DNA of 7,261 nt from Lachnospiraceae bacterium (GCA_009774625.1 VSOB01000092.1:1-7261), one strand, 5' to 3'. Positions 1-7,120 are shown, counted from the first letter of the stretch. Notes: generated by a model from the sequence alone, not told the origin. Numbers and translations: made by a program.

Positions 1-1740
1 CACATCTACAGAACCGCAACCATCCAGGACATCCGTGAAAGCGACATCGGCAGAGAACTCAAAGCTGCCGGCTGGGTAGAAAACATCAGAGATCACGGCG
101 GCGTATCCTTCCTTGACCTTCGGGATATGTACGGAGTGCTCCAGGTGGTGCTCCGGGACACTGCCCTGCTGGAGGGCATTACCAGAGAAATGTGTATTTC
201 TGTCACAGGCATTCTGGAGAAACGGGATGAGGAAACCTACAATCCCAGGATTCCCACAGGAACGGTGGAACTGGAGGCCCGAACCATTGCCGTGCTGGGA
301 AAAGTATACAAACCGCTGCCCTTTGAAGTGATGACTTCCAAAGAGACAAGAGAGGAAGTGCGTCTGAAATACCGCTATCTGGATCTGCGGAACGCAAAAG
401 TAAAGGACGCTATTGTATTCCGTTCCAAAGTGATTGCCTGTCTGCGGGAAAAGATGACAGAGATGGGATTTTTGGAGATCCAGACCCCGATTTTATGCGC
501 TTCTTCCCCGGAGGGGGCAAGAGACTACATCGTACCGTCCAGAAAATACAAAGGCCGGTTTTATGCGCTGCCTCAGGCGCCTCAGCAGTATAAACAGCTT
601 TTGATGGTATCGGGTTTTGATAAATACTTCCAGATCGCTCCCTGCTTCCGGGATGAGGATGCCAGGGCAGACCGTTCTCCGGGAGAATTTTATCAGTTGG
701 ATTTTGAGATGAGTTTTGCCACACAGGAAGATGTGTTCCGGGCGGGGGAGGAAATACTGACGGCGGTATTTGAACGATTTGCGCCGGAAGGAGCCGCTGT
801 GACACCGGCGCCGTTTCCGATCCTCAGTTACCGGCAGGCGATGCTGGAATTTGGTACGGATAAGCCGGATCTGAGAAATCCCCTGCGGATCATGGATGTA
901 ACAGAGTTTTTTCAGAAATGTACGTTCCGGCCGTTTTTGGGCAAATGTGTCAGGGCCATCCGGGTACATGCGGATATGTCCAAGGGCTTTCATGAAAAGC
1001 TGCTGGAATTTGCCGTTTCTCTGGGTCTGGGCGGTCTGGGCTATCTGGAGGTGGAGGAAGATCTGTCCTATAAGGGTCCCATCGATAAGTTTATTCCAAA
1101 AGAGCTGAAAAAGGAACTGGCCGGGCTGACAGGGCTGGCTGCGGGGGATACACTTTTCCTGATTGCGGACCGGGAAGAGCGGGCCAATTATTATGCAGGC
1201 CAGATCCGCAATGAGCTTGGCAGCAGGCTGGGCCTGACGGAGAAAAATGCATTCCGTTTCTGTTATGTCAATGATTTTCCCATGTATGAACAGGATCCGG
1301 AAACAAAACAGCTTGTGTTTACCCACAATCCTTTCTCCATGCCGCAGGGCGGACTGAAGGCCCTTGAGGAACAGGACCCGCTTTCCGTTCTGGCATATCA
1401 GTATGATATTGTATGTAACGGAGTGGAGCTTTCCTCCGGTGCGGTGAGAAATCACGATATAGAGATTATGATAAAAGCGTTTGCGCTGGCTGGATATGAC
1501 GAGGAAACTTTGCAGGAGAAATTCGGCGCACTGTATGAGGCGTTTCAGTTCGGAGCGCCGCCGCATGCAGGCATGGCGCCCGGCATTGACCGTATGATTA
1601 TGCTCCTGCGGGGAGAAGAGAATATACGGGAAGTGATTGCATTTCCCATGAACGGAAATGCACAGGATCTGATGTGCGGCGCACCGGGACTGGTTACAGA
1701 GCAGCAGCTTCGGGAAGTTCACATCAAAATAAGAGACTGA
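1..1740 (+). CDS. aspS: Aspartyl-tRNA synthetase, bacterial type, probably non-discriminating (5' end outside window)
   Basis: This cytosolic class II synthetase attaches Asp to tRNA(Asp) and, if non-discriminating, also to tRNA(Asn). The frame is open from base 1, giving 579 visible residues. The family is near 590, so only a few N-terminal residues are missing; the ATG at 127 is internal. In visible numbering, an OB-fold anticodon-binding domain (about 1-105, with GWVENIRDHGG and FLDLRD) is followed by the catalytic core: flipping loop SSPEGARDY (168-176), motif 2 FRDED (216-220, Arg217), a GAD-type insertion (about 310-395) and motif 3 GIDR (528-531). His32 in RDHGG matches the His linked to tRNA(Asn) acceptance in Pseudomonas AspRS, where E. 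coli has Leu. The second known determinant (Gly there, Lys in E. coli) appears to be Glu78. SSGAVRNH (478-485) and FPMNGNAQDLM (548-558) resemble alphaproteobacterial AspRS. The gene heads the gatCAB cluster. Identity is certain; relaxed specificity is inferred. Confidence 0.97.
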   Translation, partial: HIYRTATIQDIRESDIGRELKAAGWVENIRDHGGVSFLDLRDMYGVLQVVLRDTALLEGITREMCISVTGILEKRDEETYNPRIPTGTVELEARTIAVLGKVYKPLPFEVMTSKETREEVRLKYRYLDLRNAKVKDAIVFRSKVIACLREKMTEMGFLEIQTPILCASSPEGARDYIVPSRKYKGRFYALPQAPQQYKQLLMVSGFDKYFQIAPCFRDEDARADRSPGEFYQLDFEMSFATQEDVFRAGEEILTAVFERFAPEGAAVTPAPFPILSYRQAMLEFGTDKPDLRNPLRIMDVTEFFQKCTFRPFLGKCVRAIRVHADMSKGFHEKLLEFAVSLGLGGLGYLEVEEDLSYKGPIDKFIPKELKKELAGLTGLAAGDTLFLIADREERANYYAGQIRNELGSRLGLTEKNAFRFCYVNDFPMYEQDPETKQLVFTHNPFSMPQGGLKALEEQDPLSVLAYQYDIVCNGVELSSGAVRNHDIEIMIKAFALAGYDEETLQEKFGALYEAFQFGAPPHAGMAPGIDRMIMLLRGEENIREVIAFPMNGNAQDLMCGAPGLVTEQQLREVHIKIRD

Positions 1741-1768
1741 GAGCAGACAGAGGCAGAAAGGGAAAAGG

Positions 1769-2062
1769 ATGGCAAATATTATTTCAGAAGAAACAATAGA
1801 CTATGTGGGCATTCTGGCAAAGCTGGAGCTGTCTGACGAGGAAAAAAAACAGGCCAGAAAGGATATGGCCCGGATGCTGGATTATATAGATCAGTTGAAT
1901 GAACTGGACACGGAAGGCGTGGAGCCCATGTCCCATGTATTTCCGTTGGAAAATGTACTGCGAAGGGATGTGGTAACATGCGGTGACATGCGGGATGCGC
2001 TGCTGGCTAATGCACCGGAAGAAAAAGATGGTATGTTTGTGGCGCCGCGTACATTTGAGTAG
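1769..2062 (+). CDS. gatC: Asp/Glu-tRNA amidotransferase subunit C
   Basis: GatC is the small subunit of the GatCAB amidotransferase. It wraps around the GatA-GatB interface and stabilises the complex. The 97-residue protein has the usual family length and pattern: an N-terminal helical part with LAKLELSDEEK (about residues 16-26), a second helix ending in LDYIDQLNELDTEGVEP (37-53), the SHVFPLENVLRRD stretch, and a C-terminal LLANAPEEKDGMFVAPR tail that normally threads along the partner subunits. The start is supported by a purine-rich AAAGGG about 6 bases upstream (1757-1762), weaker than the sites before gatA and guaB. It begins 28 bases after the aspS stop with no terminator between, so the two are probably cotranscribed. 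Identity is very secure from sequence and context. Confidence 0.96.
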   Translation: MANIISEETIDYVGILAKLELSDEEKKQARKDMARMLDYIDQLNELDTEGVEPMSHVFPLENVLRRDVVTCGDMRDALLANAPEEKDGMFVAPRTFE

Positions 2063-2067
2063 GAGGG
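2061..2067 (+). promoter_or_regulatory. gatA ribosome binding site overlapping the gatC stop codon
   Basis: AGGAGGG lies 6 bases before the gatA ATG at 2074 and shares its first two bases with the gatC TAG stop (2060-2062). It fixes the gatA start. The overlap suggests ribosomes finishing gatC can feed directly into gatA, which would suit the fixed subunit ratio of the complex; that coupling is inference. Confidence 0.9.
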
Positions 2068-2073
2068 ACAGAT

Positions 2074-3537
2074 ATGAAACCAATGGATCTGACGGCCGCA
2101 GAGCTTGGCAGAGCGATCAGGGAAAAACAGACGACGGCAATGGAAGCGATGCAGGCGGTTTTTGATGTGATCGGAAAACGGGAAGAGCGCCTGAATTGTT
2201 ATGTGACAGTGGACCGGGAAGCGGCATTTCAAAGAGCGGAAGAAGTCCAGAAGAAAATTGACCGGGGAGAACTGACAGGACCGCTGGCAGGAGTCCCGGT
2301 GGCGATTAAGGACAATCTGTGCACCAGGGGGATGCTGACTACATGCGCATCCCGCATCCTGGGAAATTTTGTCCCGCCTTATACGGCGGAGGCCGTGGTG
2401 AGACTGGAAGAGGCCGGGGCGGTGCTGATCGGCAAAACCAATATGGATGAATTTGCCATGGGTTCCACCACAGAGACTTCCGCTTTCGGGCCCACCAGGA
2501 ATCCGTGGAATGAGGCATATGTGCCGGGCGGTTCCTCCGGCGGCTCTGCTGCGGCAGTGGCGGCCGGGGAATGTTTTATGGCGCTGGGCTCGGATACAGG
2601 CGGCTCCATCCGGCAGCCTGCGTCTTTCTGCGGTGTGGTGGGGATGAAGCCCACTTATGGCACCGTATCCCGCTACGGACTGATCGCCTATGGCTCTTCT
2701 CTGGACCAGATCGGGCCGCTGTGCCGGGACGTAACGGACTGTGCCGTGATACTGGAGGCCATCTCTGCCCATGATGCCAAAGACTCCACTTCCATAGCGC
2801 GCGAGGATACGGATTTTACCACGGCGCTGACAGAGGATGCGACCGGGCTGCGGATCGGGATTCCCAGAGCTTATTTTGCAGAAGGACTTGCGCCAGCAGT
2901 GAAGGAACATGTCCTTGCAGCGGCAAAGATACTGCAGGAGAAAGGAGCCGTGGTGGAAGAATTTGATCTGGATCTGGTGCAGTATACGATTCCTGCTTAT
3001 TATACCATTGCGTCGGCGGAGGCCAGTTCCAATCTGGAGCGGTTTGACGGCATCAAATACGGATACCGCAGCGGGGAGACGGAAGGACTTCATAAGATGT
3101 ACAAAAAGACCCGTTCCGAAGGATTTGGGGAAGAGGTAAAGAGAAGGATTATGCTGGGTTCTTTTGTCCTGAGTTCCGGTTATTATGACGCCTATTACAT
3201 TAAGGCGCTGCAGGTCAAGGCGCTGATCAAAAAGGCGTTTGATGAGGCGTTTGCCAGGTTTGATCTGATACTGGGGCCGGCGGCTCCCACCACTGCGCCG
3301 CTGCTGGGGGAGAGCCTTCAGGATCCGATGAAAATGTATCTGGGGGACATCTATACAGTGGCCGTTAATCTGGCAGGGCTGCCGGGTATTACGGTGCCCT
3401 GCGGCCTGGATGATACCGGACTGCCTGTGGGGATGCAGTTGATCGGCAACTGTTTCGAAGAAAAGAAGCTGCTGCGGGCCGCCTTTGTATATGAAAAAGC
3501 AAGAGGGCCGTTTGCGGTATGCCGGGAGGAAGCATAA
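2074..3537 (+). CDS. gatA: Asp/Glu-tRNA amidotransferase subunit A (glutamine amidase)
   Basis: GatA hydrolyses glutamine and releases ammonia, which travels through a channel to GatB for amidation of Asp-tRNA(Asn) or Glu-tRNA(Gln). The 487-residue protein is a full-length amidase-signature enzyme. The Ser-cisSer-Lys triad is intact: Lys79 in GVPVAIKDN, Ser154 in PGGSSGGS, and Ser178 in DTGGSIRQPA. These match the numbering I recall for Staphylococcus aureus GatA (Lys79, Ser154, Ser178). Other family landmarks are IGKTNMDEFAMG (119-130), the GMKPTYGTVSRYG stretch (190-202) and a C-terminal NLAGLPGITVPCG motif that closes the glutamine pocket. It lies 11 bases after gatC, and its stop codon directly touches the gatB start. 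No truncation or frameshift is visible. Identity is very secure. Confidence 0.98.
   Translation: MKPMDLTAAELGRAIREKQTTAMEAMQAVFDVIGKREERLNCYVTVDREAAFQRAEEVQKKIDRGELTGPLAGVPVAIKDNLCTRGMLTTCASRILGNFVPPYTAEAVVRLEEAGAVLIGKTNMDEFAMGSTTETSAFGPTRNPWNEAYVPGGSSGGSAAAVAAGECFMALGSDTGGSIRQPASFCGVVGMKPTYGTVSRYGLIAYGSSLDQIGPLCRDVTDCAVILEAISAHDAKDSTSIAREDTDFTTALTEDATGLRIGIPRAYFAEGLAPAVKEHVLAAAKILQEKGAVVEEFDLDLVQYTIPAYYTIASAEASSNLERFDGIKYGYRSGETEGLHKMYKKTRSEGFGEEVKRRIMLGSFVLSSGYYDAYYIKALQVKALIKKAFDEAFARFDLILGPAAPTTAPLLGESLQDPMKMYLGDIYTVAVNLAGLPGITVPCGLDDTGLPVGMQLIGNCFEEKKLLRAAFVYEKARGPFAVCREEA
3524..3530 (+). promoter_or_regulatory. gatB ribosome binding site inside the gatA 3' end
   Basis: GGGAGGA lies 7 bases before the gatB ATG (3538) and inside the last codons of gatA. 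The gatA TAA (3535-3537) and the gatB ATG are immediately adjacent, giving a zero-base gap. This arrangement supports the chosen gatB start and suggests translational coupling of the two catalytic subunits. Confidence 0.88.
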
Positions 3538-4989
3538 ATGGGAAAAGAAAAGCAATATGAAACAGTGATCGGCCTGGAGGTGCATGTGGAGCTTGCCACC
3601 AGGACCAAGATATTCTGCGGCTGTTCCACTGCCTTTGGCGGAGCGCCAAACACGCATACCTGTCCGGTCTGCACAGGCATGCCAGGCTCACTTCCGGTGT
3701 TGAATGAAAAGGTACTGGAATATGCGGTTTCGGTAGGGCTGGCTACCGGCTGTGAGATCACCAGATACTGTAAATTTGACCGGAAAAATTATTTCTATCC
3801 TGACAATCCGCAGAATTATCAGATTTCGCAGCTCTATCTGCCGATCTGTCGAAACGGGGCTGTGGAAATCGAGACAAAGGATGGGACTAAGCAGGTGGGC
3901 ATCCATGAGATCCATATGGAGGAGGATGCGGGCAAGCTGATTCACGATGAATGGGAGGACTGCACATTGGTAGACTATAACCGCTCAGGCGTGCCGTTGA
4001 TTGAGATTGTTTCTGAGCCGGATATGAGAAATGCAGAAGAGGTGATCGCGTATCTGGAAAAGCTGCGGCTGATCATTCAGTATCTGGGAGCTTCTGACTG
4101 CAAGCTGCAGGAGGGTTCCATGCGTGCCGATGTGAATCTGTCCGTGCGGGAGGCGGGAGCAGAGTACGGCACCCGGACAGAAATGAAAAATCTGAATTCC
4201 TTCAGGGCGATCACCAGAGCCATTGCAGGAGAGCGGGAGCGGCAGATTGATCTGCTGGAGGCAGGAGAGGCAGTGGTGCAGGAAACCAGAAGATGGGATG
4301 ATGCCAAAGGCTGCTCCTACGCCATGCGTTCCAAAGAGGATGCACAGGATTACCGGTATTTTCCGGATCCCGATCTGACCCCTATCTGTATCAGCGAAGC
4401 GTGGCTGGAGGAAAGAAAAGCGGCCCTGCCGGAGTTCCGGACGGAAAAGAAAATCAGATACAGGGAGGAATACCAGATTCCCGATTATGATATTGACATA
4501 CTCACCGCATCACGGCAGATGGCGGAGTTGTTTGAAAAAACCACGGCTCTTTGCGGGGAGCCGAAAAAAGTATCCAACTGGCTGATGGGGGAAACGATGC
4601 GTCTGTTGAAAGAACGGGGACTGGACCCGGAGGATATCAGGATCACCCCTTCTAATCTGGCCAGACTGATTGCCATGACAGATCAGCGGGAAATCAATGG
4701 AGCGGCGGCAAAAGAGGTGTTTGAGGCTATGTTTGATACCGATGTGGAGCCGGCCCGCTATGCGGAGGAAAAGGGGCTTTTGATGGCCCATGATACAGAT
4801 GCGCTCACGCAGGCGGTGAAGCAGGTCCTGAAAGACAATCCAAAATCAGTGGAGGACTACCGGGGCGGAAAGGAGAAAGCCATCGGTTTTCTGGTAGGGC
4901 AGACCATGAAAGTCATGCGCGGAAAAGCGGACCCGGCCCTGGTCAACGGGATGTTGAAAGAAATGCTGTCCGGGGAACATGATTTTTGA
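3538..4989 (+). CDS. gatB: Asp/Glu-tRNA amidotransferase subunit B (kinase/transamidase)
   Basis: GatB binds the misacylated tRNA, phosphorylates the Asp or Glu side chain with ATP, and transfers ammonia from GatA to make Asn-tRNA(Asn) or Gln-tRNA(Gln). The 483 residues cover the full family length. The N-terminal cradle domain opens with VIGLEVHVEL (10-19). A Cys cluster at Cys27, Cys29, Cys42 and Cys45 fits the zinc site of some GatB proteins; as I recall it, the Staphylococcus aureus protein lacks it. FDRKNYFYPDNPQNYQISQ and HMEEDAGK (126-133) form the catalytic pocket, with acidic residues that bind magnesium. DYNRSGVPLIEIVSEPD and LQEGSMRADVNLSVR complete the core. The last 150 or so residues form the helical and YqeY-like tail that contacts the tRNA, ending in GFLVGQTMK and the PALVNGMLKEML stretch. 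It is the last gene of the aspS-gatCAB cluster. Identity is very secure. Confidence 0.98.
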   Translation: MGKEKQYETVIGLEVHVELATRTKIFCGCSTAFGGAPNTHTCPVCTGMPGSLPVLNEKVLEYAVSVGLATGCEITRYCKFDRKNYFYPDNPQNYQISQLYLPICRNGAVEIETKDGTKQVGIHEIHMEEDAGKLIHDEWEDCTLVDYNRSGVPLIEIVSEPDMRNAEEVIAYLEKLRLIIQYLGASDCKLQEGSMRADVNLSVREAGAEYGTRTEMKNLNSFRAITRAIAGERERQIDLLEAGEAVVQETRRWDDAKGCSYAMRSKEDAQDYRYFPDPDLTPICISEAWLEERKAALPEFRTEKKIRYREEYQIPDYDIDILTASRQMAELFEKTTALCGEPKKVSNWLMGETMRLLKERGLDPEDIRITPSNLARLIAMTDQREINGAAAKEVFEAMFDTDVEPARYAEEKGLLMAHDTDALTQAVKQVLKDNPKSVEDYRGGKEKAIGFLVGQTMKVMRGKADPALVNGMLKEMLSGEHDF

Positions 4990-4995
4990 CTTATG

Positions 4996-5030
4996 ACAAT
5001 AGAAAGTTGGCGCGGCATACTTTCTATTGT
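4996..5030. repeat. Perfect 12-bp inverted repeat after gatB (possible weak terminator or operator)
   Basis: ACAATAGAAAGT at 4996-5007 is the exact reverse complement of ACTTTCTATTGT at 5019-5030, separated by 11 bases. It starts 7 bases after the gatB stop. The position suits a 3' end hairpin for the aspS-gatCAB transcript. However, the stem is AT-rich (4 G-C pairs of 12) and no U-run follows, so it is not a classical intrinsic terminator. The right arm ends on the first base of a likely -35 box, so a protein-binding dyad or a 3' end stabilising stem are alternatives. Confidence 0.65.
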
Positions 5031-5058
5031 TGAATCCGCCTGAGTTTTGTACTATTAT
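5030..5058 (+). promoter_or_regulatory. Probable sigma-A promoter for the downstream membrane protein gene
   Basis: TTGAAT (5030-5035) and TATTAT (5053-5058) are separated by 17 bases, the optimal spacing. Each box differs from consensus at one or two positions. Transcription would start near 5065, about 20 bases before the ATG at 5087. The -35 box shares a base with the right arm of the inverted repeat. It makes the next gene a separate transcription unit from gatB, although read-through from gatB is not excluded. Confidence 0.6.
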
Positions 5059-5086
5059 AGAAAGAAACGGCGAAAGGTGATGGAAG

Positions 5087-5572
5087 ATGGATCAGACATT
5101 TATAGAAGTGTTGGTGGCGAGGAAGAGAAACATGGCGGCGGCCATACTGAAAATTGTATGCGGTATCCTTGCGGTATTTTCTCTGATTATGGTGCCGTAT
5201 ACGATTTTCTTTCTGGCTGCGGCGCTCCTGTTCGGCGCAGGCGCTTATTTCTGTTATCTGCAGGAGTGGATCGAATTTGAATACAGTTATGTGTGCAGGG
5301 AGCTGACTGTGGACCGGATCATGGCACGCAGCAGAAGAAAGTCTGAGGCTGACTATCAGGTTGACAAGATAGAAATCGGAGGGCCGCAGGATTCTTATCA
5401 TCTGGATGGTTACCGGAATAAAAACTGTACGGTAAAGGACTATAGTAGCAGGATGGGCAAAAAGACCTATGTATTTTATTATGAAGGACAGCAGAAGGTG
5501 ATATTGGACTGGGAAGAAGGGCTGGCAGAGGCGCTTCACAGCGCAGCGCCGCGCAAATTGTTTCTGAACTGA
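5087..5572 (+). CDS. Small two-helix membrane protein, DUF6106-like, function unknown
   Basis: This is a 161-residue protein of unknown function. A short N-terminal segment with a basic ARKR patch (11-14) precedes two adjacent hydrophobic segments (about 17-36 and 38-58) that form a membrane hairpin. A soluble C-terminal part of about 100 residues follows, containing IEFEYSYVCRELTVDRIMARSRRK (IEFEYSY at 62-68, basic cluster at 81-85), an IEIGGPQDSYHLDGY stretch and a KTYVFYYEGQQKVIL beta-like stretch. By the positive-inside rule both ends should be cytoplasmic. The pattern matches my memory of the clostridial DUF6106 family; that assignment is recall, not a search. AAAGGTG (5073-5079) sits 7 bases before the ATG and fixes the start. 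It has its own likely promoter and lies 79 bases before guaB with no clear terminator, so some transcripts may continue into guaB. Nothing ties it functionally to either neighbour. Confidence 0.85.
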   Translation: MDQTFIEVLVARKRNMAAAILKIVCGILAVFSLIMVPYTIFFLAAALLFGAGAYFCYLQEWIEFEYSYVCRELTVDRIMARSRRKSEADYQVDKIEIGGPQDSYHLDGYRNKNCTVKDYSSRMGKKTYVFYYEGQQKVILDWEEGLAEALHSAAPRKLFLN

Positions 5573-5588
5573 CTTTCTGTGATTTGCA

Positions 5589-5617
5589 TTGACAAGGCGT
5601 GGTGTGTCTGATAAACT
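5589..5617 (+). promoter_or_regulatory. Strong sigma-A promoter for guaB
   Basis: A perfect TTGACA -35 box (5589-5594) is followed after 17 bases by TAAACT (5612-5617), preceded by the extended -10 dinucleotide TG at 5609-5610. The predicted start near 5624 gives a leader of about 28 bases, too short for a purine riboswitch or attenuator. Any control of guaB from this promoter would therefore have to act at initiation or through a distal element. Confidence 0.8.
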
Positions 5618-5638
5618 TTTCAAAATATATCATATGAC

Positions 5639-5644
5639 AGGAGG
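5639..5644 (+). promoter_or_regulatory. guaB ribosome binding site
   Basis: A consensus AGGAGG lies 7 bases before the ATG at 5652. It confirms the start and, together with the near-consensus promoter, predicts high expression. Confidence 0.9.
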
Positions 5645-5651
5645 ATAAGAC

Positions 5652-7106
5652 ATGGGGCAGATAATAGGCGAAGGAATTACGTTTGATGATGTATTACTGG
5701 TTCCGGGCTATTCACAGGTCATTCCGAATCAGGTGGATCTCTCCACATGGCTGACGAAGAAGATCCGTTTGAATATTCCGATGATGAGTGCGGGTATGGA
5801 TACGGTTACGGAGCATCGCATGGCAATCGCAATGGCGAGACAGGGCGGTATCGGGATCATCCATAAAAATATGTCGATCGAAGCACAGGCAGAGGAAGTG
5901 GACAAGGTAAAACGTTCTGAAAACGGTGTGATCACGGACCCTTTTTCTCTGACTCCTGAACATACACTGGCAGATGCGGATACATTGATGGGAAAATTCC
6001 GCATATCCGGTGTGCCGATTACGGAAGGTAAGCGGCTGGTAGGTATTATTACCAACCGGGATCTGAAATTTGAGACAGATTATACACGCCCTATTAAAGA
6101 ATGTATGACCTCAGAGGGGCTGATTACCGCCAGAGAGGGCATTACACTGGAAGAGGCCAAAAAGATACTGGGCAAGGCCAGGAAAGAGAAGCTCCCCATC
6201 GTGGACGGAGACTTTAATCTGAAGGGCCTGATTACCATCAAGGACATCGAAAAGACGATCAAATATCCTCTGGCGGCCAAGGACGAGCAGGGCAGGCTGC
6301 TGTGCGGTGCCGGTGTGGGCATCACAGCCAATGTGCTGGACCGGGTGGGCGCTCTGGTAGATGCCAAAGTGGATGTGATCGTACTGGACAGCGCACACGG
6401 CCATTCTGAAAACGTACTGCGGTGTCTGCGTATGATCCGGGAACACTATCCGGATCTGCAGGTGATTGCAGGCAATGTGGCCACAGGAGAGGGTACGAAG
6501 GCATTGATTGAGGCAGGCGCGGACGCGGTAAAGGTGGGCATCGGGCCGGGTTCGATCTGTACCACCCGTGTGGTGGCAGGCATCGGTGTGCCTCAGGTGA
6601 CGGCGATCATGGATTCTTATCAGGTGGCCAAAGAATATGGGATTCCGATTATCGCAGACGGAGGCATCAAATATTCCGGTGATATGACGAAGGCCATTGC
6701 AGCCGGCGGCAATGTCTGCATGATGGGCAGTATTTTTGCGGGCTGTGATGAAAGTCCGGGAACTTTTGAGCTGTTCCAGGGCAGAAAATATAAGGTATAT
6801 CGGGGTATGGGTTCCATAGCGGCAATGGAAAACGGCAGTAAGGACCGCTATTTCCAGTCCGATGCCAGAAAGCTGGTGCCGGAAGGCGTGGAAGGCCGCG
6901 TGGCATATAAGGGCACTGTGGAGGATACCGTATTCCAGTTGATGGGAGGATTGCGTTCTGGTATGGGATACTGCGGTACTGCCACAGTGGAGGAACTGAA
7001 GGAAAACGGCAGATTTGTCAAGATTTCTGCTGCAGCATTGAAGGAAAGCCATCCCCATGATATTCATATTACGAAGGAAGCACCTAATTACAGTGTGGAT
7101 GAATAA
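5652..7106 (+). CDS. guaB: IMP dehydrogenase
   Basis: This enzyme oxidises IMP to XMP with NAD+, the committed step of guanine nucleotide synthesis, in the cytosol. The 484-residue protein has the normal bacterial length and layout. The first half of the TIM barrel includes GITFDDVLLVPGYS (8-21) and PMMSAGMDTVTE. Two CBS domains (about 90-205) follow, with SGVPITEGKRLVGIITNRDL and EKLPIVDGDFNLKGLITIKDI; these usually bind purine nucleotides and tune activity. The second half of the barrel holds VIVLDSAHGH, AGNVAT and the catalytic loop GPGSICTTR with nucleophile Cys303. IADGGIKYSGD, the YRGMGSIAAM phosphate-binding segment and the EGRVAYKG flap come next, then a short C-terminal tail. All key residues are present. 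It has its own promoter and terminator and may be monocistronic, apart from possible read-through from the upstream membrane protein gene. The neighbouring guaA is not seen in this window. Confidence 0.98.
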   Translation: MGQIIGEGITFDDVLLVPGYSQVIPNQVDLSTWLTKKIRLNIPMMSAGMDTVTEHRMAIAMARQGGIGIIHKNMSIEAQAEEVDKVKRSENGVITDPFSLTPEHTLADADTLMGKFRISGVPITEGKRLVGIITNRDLKFETDYTRPIKECMTSEGLITAREGITLEEAKKILGKARKEKLPIVDGDFNLKGLITIKDIEKTIKYPLAAKDEQGRLLCGAGVGITANVLDRVGALVDAKVDVIVLDSAHGHSENVLRCLRMIREHYPDLQVIAGNVATGEGTKALIEAGADAVKVGIGPGSICTTRVVAGIGVPQVTAIMDSYQVAKEYGIPIIADGGIKYSGDMTKAIAAGGNVCMMGSIFAGCDESPGTFELFQGRKYKVYRGMGSIAAMENGSKDRYFQSDARKLVPEGVEGRVAYKGTVEDTVFQLMGGLRSGMGYCGTATVEELKENGRFVKISAAALKESHPHDIHITKEAPNYSVDE

Positions 7107-7120
7107 ATCAAGTACGTAAG

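Noticed and set aside
127..129. ATG as the start of aspS
   Set aside because: The frame is open back to base 1 and encodes the conserved GWVENIRDHGG and LDLRD of the anticodon-binding domain upstream of this Met, so the true start is outside the window.
493..1722. A 409-codon open frame on the minus strand opposite aspS
   Set aside because: It lies wholly within a clear aspS frame, has a shadow-like composition (many His, Gln, Arg and Cys) and no domain pattern.
1891..3657. A 588-codon open frame on the minus strand opposite gatA
   Set aside because: It spans the ends of three well-supported genes on the other strand. It is rich in Cys, His, Arg, Gln and Pro, shows no recognisable domain, and is best explained by the codon bias of gatC, gatA and gatB.
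5047..5280. Alternative 77-codon frame (also with an ATG at 5080) before the membrane protein
   Set aside because: It overlaps the 5087 gene in another frame, has no family resemblance, and the AAAGGTG spacing fits the ATG at 5087 far better.
5530..5550. GGCGCT/AGCGCC hairpin at the end of the membrane protein gene as a terminator
   Set aside because: The stem is only 6 bp, lies inside the coding sequence and is not followed by a T-run.
5573..5651. Purine riboswitch or attenuator before guaB
   Set aside because: The gap is only 79 bases and the promoter uses the first half, leaving a leader of about 28 bases with no stable stem.
6111..7067. A 318-codon open frame on the minus strand opposite guaB
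   Set aside because: It lies wholly inside guaB, which is complete with all catalytic motifs. The composition is that of an antisense shadow.
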